Source of the DNA: DASCNA01 sp036011305 | Lineage (GTDB): Bacteria; Verrucomicrobiota; Lentisphaeria; Victivallales; GWF2-38-69 | Direction: 5' to 3' | DNA length: 11,247 nucleotides | Assembly (NCBI GenBank): GCA_036011305.1 | Contig: DASCNA010000256.1 | Coordinates: forward strand, 1 to 11,247 | Shown here: positions 7,248 to 11,247 of the stretch, piece by piece | How positions within the stretch are numbered: position 1 is the stretch's first letter | Layout of the letters: each line of letters begins with the position of its first letter | Translations under genes and position numbers: made by a program | The notes under the pieces: model-generated | Database searches by the model: none | Told to the model about the DNA's origin: nothing | The model's input: the letters and a program-made list of their open reading frames with translations, nothing else

Positions 7248-8684
7248 ATGATTTTTTATCCTGATAAATTTACTTCTTTAAGAGAAGAGAAAGTGTTATC
7301 AGTAACAAAGTTCTGCAGAATTGCAGGGATAAGTAGGACTACATTGTGGCATTGGGAGAAGGGCAAGAAAAATCCCAGTAGAGAAAATATTTTTCTATTA
7401 GCTTCTGTATTAAATGTTTCGGTTAGTAAAATATCAGATCTCCCTGATAGTAAACCAGTTTCTCAAACTGATATGCATCCTCTGGCTAAATCTCTAAATA
7501 AGTTAGCAAAATCAAGTAATGTAGATAACACTAGAAAAGTGAACAGTATTGTAAGAGAAATTCACAATCTCTCGAAAGAACTTAATTATGCTTCTTTAAT
7601 AGCTAAAGGTCTCCTGAATTCTATTAAATCAGGAATTTATTTCAAAGATACTAATTTGAACTATATAATGGCAAATAATGCTTTTCTAAAAAACTTATCC
7701 CTACATAAGACATATGATGTTTCAGGTAAGAATGATCATGATTTTTTCAGTTTTAATGAAGCTGAATTTAATCATAAACAAGATGAAAAAGTTATTCAGT
7801 CAGGTGTGACAATTAGGAATCATGAGCAGTATATACCCGGGACAAGAAAACAAAAAGTATGCTTGGCAGCTAAATTACCAATATTCGATAATGATAACAA
7901 AATATTAGGTATTCTTGGAACATTTTTAGATATTACAGAGAGAAAAAAATCTCAGCAAATGCTTGAAATTTTAGAACACAATATTAATACAATGAAAGAC
8001 TGTATTACAATTTATTGTGGGAAGGATCTTCTATATCTTAATAGTTCTGTTGAGTCAGTTTTTGAGTATCCGATGGCCTGTTTTAAAGAAGGCAATGGAG
8101 TAGAATTTTGGTTGAAAAACTGTGTTCATCCCGAAGATAAAGACCGCCAATTAAATTATAGTGTTAGTAAAAACTGGCCTGAGATAGATAGATACAGGAT
8201 AATTACACCGTCTGGGAAAGTGAAATGGATAGAACATGTCAGGAGTAAAACAGTTTATGCAGGTAAAAAATATGATATTACTGTCTGCCGTGAAGTAACA
8301 AAAAGTGTTTTATCTGAAGATTTAAGTGAATTGATAACAAGTGCAATAAATTATTCAGATGAAGTTTATGTATTATATTCCAGATTAACTGGAAAAACTA
8401 TCTACTCAAAAGGTATTGAGAAATTAACAGGTATTTCAGTTAATGATTTTTCCTCTGAGAAATATGAGTTGTGTGAACTTATCCATCCTGATGATAAGGA
8501 AAGGTTTCTGTCAATTAATAATTTGAAGAATATTGTTGCAGAAAATAAAGAAATTCCATTATCACATAAAATAAAATTAATTGATCTGAATAAGAATACT
8601 AAAGATGTGAAAGTACGTTATATTTATGAAGTAAAAGATAATAAAGAGCATCTAGGAATTATCTTGAAAGATATAACTTCCTAA
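7248..8684 (+). CDS. XRE-family transcriptional regulator with three PAS domains (paralogue of the 4855 gene)
   Basis: This 478-aa protein aligns with the upstream regulator without a gap through about residue 280 and with few gaps after. The XRE HTH spans 11-65 (AGISRTTLWHWEKGKKNPSR). PAS1 is about 118-232 (YFKDTNLNYIMANNAF to GTFLDITERKKSQ), PAS2 about 242-352 (VHPEDKDR, VKWIEHVRSK) and PAS3 about 362-478 (LIHPDDKERF to GIILKDITS). It stops right after PAS3 and so lacks the 34-residue tail of its paralogue. Divergence is greatest in PAS2 and PAS3 and least in the HTH, compatible with overlapping DNA targets but different signals (inference). AAGGTG is 6 bases before the ATG. It is divergent from the mini-adaptor gene, the likely target by position. 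No catalytic output domain or membrane segment is seen. Confidence 0.9.
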   Translation: MIFYPDKFTSLREEKVLSVTKFCRIAGISRTTLWHWEKGKKNPSRENIFLLASVLNVSVSKISDLPDSKPVSQTDMHPLAKSLNKLAKSSNVDNTRKVNSIVREIHNLSKELNYASLIAKGLLNSIKSGIYFKDTNLNYIMANNAFLKNLSLHKTYDVSGKNDHDFFSFNEAEFNHKQDEKVIQSGVTIRNHEQYIPGTRKQKVCLAAKLPIFDNDNKILGILGTFLDITERKKSQQMLEILEHNINTMKDCITIYCGKDLLYLNSSVESVFEYPMACFKEGNGVEFWLKNCVHPEDKDRQLNYSVSKNWPEIDRYRIITPSGKVKWIEHVRSKTVYAGKKYDITVCREVTKSVLSEDLSELITSAINYSDEVYVLYSRLTGKTIYSKGIEKLTGISVNDFSSEKYELCELIHPDDKERFLSINNLKNIVAENKEIPLSHKIKLIDLNKNTKDVKVRYIYEVKDNKEHLGIILKDITS

Positions 8685-8768
8685 AACTGTGTTCAAGAAT
8701 TAAGTAACTTGTAATTTTGTTATTTACGAATTAGGTTAAAGTTCAAATTCTTAATGTGGGTAAATAAA

Positions 8769-8917
8769 ATGAAATATTCTAATATTTACAACAATTTTGA
8801 TTCCGTTTATAAAATAGTATTACTGGTACAAAATTATTATTGTGCTTAACAATACTATCTGCACTTTTATTGCCTGAAACATTTTACTTTGCGAATGCAG
8901 AAACATGTTTGATGTAG
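8769..8917 (+). pseudogene. Possible remnant of a second exported mini-adaptor gene (signal peptide only)
   Basis: ATG 8769 opens 26 codons that stop at 8847. Shifted by one base, codons 8813-8914 read SITGTKLLLCLTILS... ending FANAET, then stop at 8915. This is a signal-peptide pattern matching the mini-adaptor N-terminus at several points: IITKGTKLLLL against ITGTKLLL, and IANAGT against FANAET. The second frame has no start codon and follows a stop at 8810. The best reading is a frameshifted, truncated relic placed downstream of the second regulator. Chance resemblance among hydrophobic leaders is possible, so confidence is low. Confidence 0.3.
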
Positions 8918-8946
8918 ATTCTAACTTGAAATTAGTGTTATTGATT

Positions 8947-8974
8947 AAGTAAAAACTCCTTACTTTAGAAGTAA
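8947..8974 (+). repeat. Alternating hairpins in the tyrS leader region
   Basis: AAGTAA (8947-8952), TTACTT (8960-8965) and AAGTAA (8969-8974) let the middle segment pair with either flank: a 7-base loop in one form, a 3-base loop in the other. The stems are only 6 AT-rich bp. The geometry resembles a switch, but no T tract follows the second stem. Confidence 0.3.
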
Positions 8975-9080
8975 TATTAAGCTTAGTAGATTATGAAAAA
9001 TTAAAGAATTTATATGCAGGCATTCAATAAAAAAATAAATTTATTACTGAATAACATAAAAAAATATAGGGAATTTAAAA

Positions 9081-10361
9081 ATGATAATAAATGGCGGGAA
9101 AGAAGAACAATTATCCCCTGAGCAACAATTAGATATAATTATGAGTGGGACAAGATTTGCCGACGAAACTGATGACTGGATCAAAAATGCTGATAAATTT
9201 GGAAATCTAAGAAACCAAATGAGGGAAGAACTGCTTAAAAAATTGAAATTAGGCAGACCTTTAAGAGTTTATCTTGGTGTTGATCCAACAAGTACAAGTT
9301 TGCATGTTGGTCATTTTGTTCCAATACAGAAATTGAGAAAACTTCAGGAACTCGGACACCATATAGTGTTTCTTATAGGCGATTATACTGCGACTATTGG
9401 TGATCCTAGCGGACAGGCTGGAGAAAGAAAGCGTTTTACTCATGAAGAAGTATCTGATATGGCAAAGAACTACGCTAATCTTGCGTTCAAAGTATTAGAT
9501 CCTGAAAAAACAGAAGTAAGATTTAACAGTGAATGGCTGGCTAAACTTCAGTTTTCAGATATTATTGAACTGGCCTGTATTTTTCCTATGAAACAGATAA
9601 TTTCAAGAAGGGATTTTCAGGCAAGAATGGATAGGGGAGAATCGCTCAGGTTTCATGAAGCCTTGTACTCTTTAATGCAAGGGTATGACGCATATAAACT
9701 TGACTGTGATATTCAGGTTGCAGGATATGATCAGCATTTCAATCTTTTGGCAGGTAGAAATATTCAGGAACATTTTGGGCAGGCACCTCATGTTATGCTG
9801 ACTAATCCTCTTATTATCGGTACTGATGGCAGGAAGATGTCTAAAAGTTATAATAATACTATAAATATAGATGATACTCCTAATGATATGTACGGCAAAA
9901 CTATGAGAATTGCTGATGAGCAGTTGCATGATTACCTGGAACTGACAAGTTCACTTTCTATTTCAGATATTGATGAATTGCTTGAACAGTTAAAATCTGG
10001 TGAAAATCCTATGAAGGCAAAAAAGTGTCTGGCTTTTAATCTAGTCGAGCAATATCACAGCAGAGAAGATGCCGAAAAAGCTGAAAATAATTTTTATCAT
10101 GTGGTACAGCAGAAAAATATTTCAGGAGAAGCAGAGAAAATAGTAGTTTCTTCTGAATTACTCAATGGTTCCTGGATGGATTTATGTTCTGAATTGAACT
10201 TGTGTAAATCTAAAAGTGAAATTAGACGACTTATCCAACAGGGTGGTTTCTCTGTAAACCAGCAACAGATGAAAGATATCAACGCTATTGTTGAAATTCC
10301 TGCTGAAGGAGTTCATATAAAAATTGGTAAGAGAAAATTTTATAATTTAGTGCTTAAATGA
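9081..10361 (+). CDS. tyrS: Tyrosyl-tRNA synthetase
   Basis: This class I synthetase charges tRNA-Tyr using tyrosine and ATP in the cytoplasm. At 426 aa it has the usual bacterial length. Seen: the HIGH-type motif HVGH (75-78) within LGVDPTSTSLHVGHFVPIQK, IGDPSG (106-111), the tyrosine-pocket region YSLMQGYDAY (196-205), AGYDQHFNLLAGR (214-226) in place of the usual GGSDQ-type segment, and KMSKS (252-256). A C-terminal S4-like RNA-binding domain follows from about 363 (LCKSKSEIRRLIQQGGFSVN). The IGDPSG and RRDFQARM features suit the TyrZ-like rather than the E. coli-like subgroup (from memory). AGGGA lies 8 bases before the ATG. It appears to be a stand-alone housekeeping gene and shows no break or missing catalytic motif. 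Confidence 0.97.
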   Translation: MIINGGKEEQLSPEQQLDIIMSGTRFADETDDWIKNADKFGNLRNQMREELLKKLKLGRPLRVYLGVDPTSTSLHVGHFVPIQKLRKLQELGHHIVFLIGDYTATIGDPSGQAGERKRFTHEEVSDMAKNYANLAFKVLDPEKTEVRFNSEWLAKLQFSDIIELACIFPMKQIISRRDFQARMDRGESLRFHEALYSLMQGYDAYKLDCDIQVAGYDQHFNLLAGRNIQEHFGQAPHVMLTNPLIIGTDGRKMSKSYNNTINIDDTPNDMYGKTMRIADEQLHDYLELTSSLSISDIDELLEQLKSGENPMKAKKCLAFNLVEQYHSREDAEKAENNFYHVVQQKNISGEAEKIVVSSELLNGSWMDLCSELNLCKSKSEIRRLIQQGGFSVNQQQMKDINAIVEIPAEGVHIKIGKRKFYNLVLK

Positions 10362-10467
10362 TTGCTGCTTATTTAATTATTAATTACTATTAGTTTATTA
10401 AGTACAATATAATTATGGACTAATAAAAAATGTTAAAAGGTTTAGGCGTTAGGAGCGTAAGATAACT
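10362..10467. other. Short intergenic region between tyrS and the MttB-family gene
   Basis: These 106 AT-rich bases have no stable hairpin with a T tract, so no terminator is evident and read-through is possible. A TATAAT hexamer (10408-10413) is present but no matching -35 is seen. AGGAG (10451-10455) lies 12 bases before the next ATG, rather far for a ribosome site. Confidence 0.5.
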
Positions 10468-11247
10468 ATGAAGATAGATAATGCTTTATCCAATGGAATA
10501 AAAATATTACCTGATGAAACCATAGATAAGATAATAGATTCTGTGTTTAAACTACTTGAAGAAACAGGTATTAAATTTGACAAACATGTGCAGGCCTATG
10601 ATATTTTATCAAGTGCGGGTTGTGATATATCTCCTGACGGTATTGTTAAATTTCCATCCGAACTTGTTAAAGAATGTCTAGCTCAAACTCCTGAATCATT
10701 CAAATGGTGGAATCGCCCTGGAACTGATTTTGTAGATTACGGTTCTGGCAAACCATGTTTTATAGCTGACAGCAGAGCTCCTAGTTATATTGATCCATTT
10801 ACAGGAGAAAGAAAAACTGCAGATAACAAAGCACCTGCTGATATAGTTAAGTTGGTAGATTCTCTCCCTGAGTTAGATATATGCGGAATTCCTGTTTCTA
10901 CAAATGATTTTTTTGAAGATAATGTTACAACAGTGATAAATACTTCTAAACCTGTTCTTTTAAGTGTAGGCGAGAATGTAGAAGTTTTAAAATCAACGGT
11001 TGAACTCGGAAAAGCAATTCGAGGAGGAATTGATAAATTAAAAGAGAAACCATATTTCAGCATAATTATTTCTCCTGAAATAATGCATTATCCTTTGTTT
11101 GTTATCGAAGAGATAAAATTATGTACTGAGTATAATATTCCAATTTTTATGGCTGAAATGGCTATGGGAGGTCTTTCAAGCCCGGCTACATTAGCAGGTA
11201 CTTTAATTGTGTGTCTGGCATCTACATTTCCAGGAATAGTTTTGTCT
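10468..11247 (+). CDS. Trimethylamine methyltransferase (MttB) superfamily protein, 3' part beyond window
   Basis: The frame is open from ATG 10468 to the right edge, 260 codons, about half of a typical 470-500-aa family member. Known members move a methyl group from trimethylamine, glycine betaine or related quaternary amines to a corrinoid protein. Seen: the helical N-terminus (ETIDKIIDSVFKLLEETGIK), FPSELVKECLAQTPESFKWW (62-81), the conserved ADSRAPSYIDPFTGERK (100-116), and MAEMAMGGLSSPATLAGTL (228-246), the core of the methyltransferase barrel. The position that is pyrrolysine in true MttB lies past the edge, so Pyl-type and non-Pyl types cannot be told apart; no in-frame TAG occurs in the visible part. 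An in-frame TAG at 10450 rules out an earlier start. No corrinoid-protein gene is visible. Confidence 0.9.
   Translation, partial: MKIDNALSNGIKILPDETIDKIIDSVFKLLEETGIKFDKHVQAYDILSSAGCDISPDGIVKFPSELVKECLAQTPESFKWWNRPGTDFVDYGSGKPCFIADSRAPSYIDPFTGERKTADNKAPADIVKLVDSLPELDICGIPVSTNDFFEDNVTTVINTSKPVLLSVGENVEVLKSTVELGKAIRGGIDKLKEKPYFSIIISPEIMHYPLFVIEEIKLCTEYNIPIFMAEMAMGGLSSPATLAGTLIVCLASTFPGIVLS

Larger units (their letters stand above)
8685..9080. other. 396-base gap before tyrS with no intact gene
   Basis: The stretch is AT-rich and broken by stops in every frame. It holds a decayed signal-peptide-like frame (8769-8917) and a set of alternating small hairpins (8947-8974). I see no clear terminator after the regulator gene, no convincing sigma70 promoter for tyrS, and no GC-rich T-box core. 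Confidence 0.7.

Noticed and set aside
8685..9080. T-box riboswitch before tyrS
   Set aside because: The GC-rich T-box core and a following terminator are absent from this AT-rich stretch.
9261..10282. Three minus-strand open frames inside tyrS
   Set aside because: They are antisense to conserved synthetase motifs and have no recognisable product.
10785..11063. Minus-strand open frame of 92 codons
   Set aside because: It is antisense to the MttB-family gene, whose frame is open to the edge and matches the family throughout.
1..11247. CRISPR arrays, tRNA or rRNA genes, insertion sequences
   Set aside because: No regularly spaced repeats, no tRNA-like cloverleaf or rRNA sequence, and no transposase gene or terminal repeats were seen by eye.

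Overview
The window is strongly AT-rich. It encodes a diderm-type efflux system: an RND pump with a lipoprotein periplasmic adaptor, plus a second Sec-exported adaptor-like protein. It also carries tyrosyl-tRNA synthetase and the first half of a trimethylamine-methyltransferase (MttB) superfamily protein. Together these point to a low-GC bacterium with an outer membrane and probably an anaerobic lifestyle, since the MttB superfamily is common in anaerobic methylotrophic and acetogenic metabolism. I cannot place it in a phylum from sequence alone.

Layout, left to right. (1) Bases 1-4489, minus strand: a two-gene efflux operon, adaptor then RND permease, joined by an ATGA overlap. The permease runs off the left edge with only its extreme C-terminus missing. 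(2) 4490-4854: a divergent control region with a TTGACA-type promoter for the efflux operon, a 20-bp palindrome and nested inverted repeats. (3) 4855-6435, plus strand: a regulator with an N-terminal XRE helix-turn-helix, three PAS domains and an unusual C-terminal tail. (4) 6496-7005, minus strand: a 169-aa exported mini-adaptor that has the lipoyl halves and hairpin of the HlyD/AcrA family but no beta-barrel. (5) 7006-7247: a second divergent control region. (6) 7248-8684, plus strand: a clear paralogue of the first regulator, without the tail. (7) 8685-9080: no intact gene, but a decayed signal-peptide-like reading frame resembling the mini-adaptor N-terminus and a pair of mutually exclusive small hairpins. 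(8) 9081-10361, plus strand: tyrS. (9) 10468-11247, plus strand: the MttB-family gene, cut by the right edge.

The most interesting structure is the repeated arrangement 'adaptor gene <- | -> XRE-PAS regulator', present twice side by side: once with a full adaptor plus RND pump, once with the stand-alone mini-adaptor. Both regulators carry the same short upstream element (AAATATGTTAA) exactly 24 bases before their start codons. The simplest reading is a duplicated sensor-regulator/efflux-adaptor cassette in which each cytoplasmic PAS regulator controls its divergent neighbour and perhaps itself. This is inference from layout; no target or ligand can be read from the sequence. A C8 tract near the 5' end of the full adaptor gene raises the further possibility of phase-variable pump expression.
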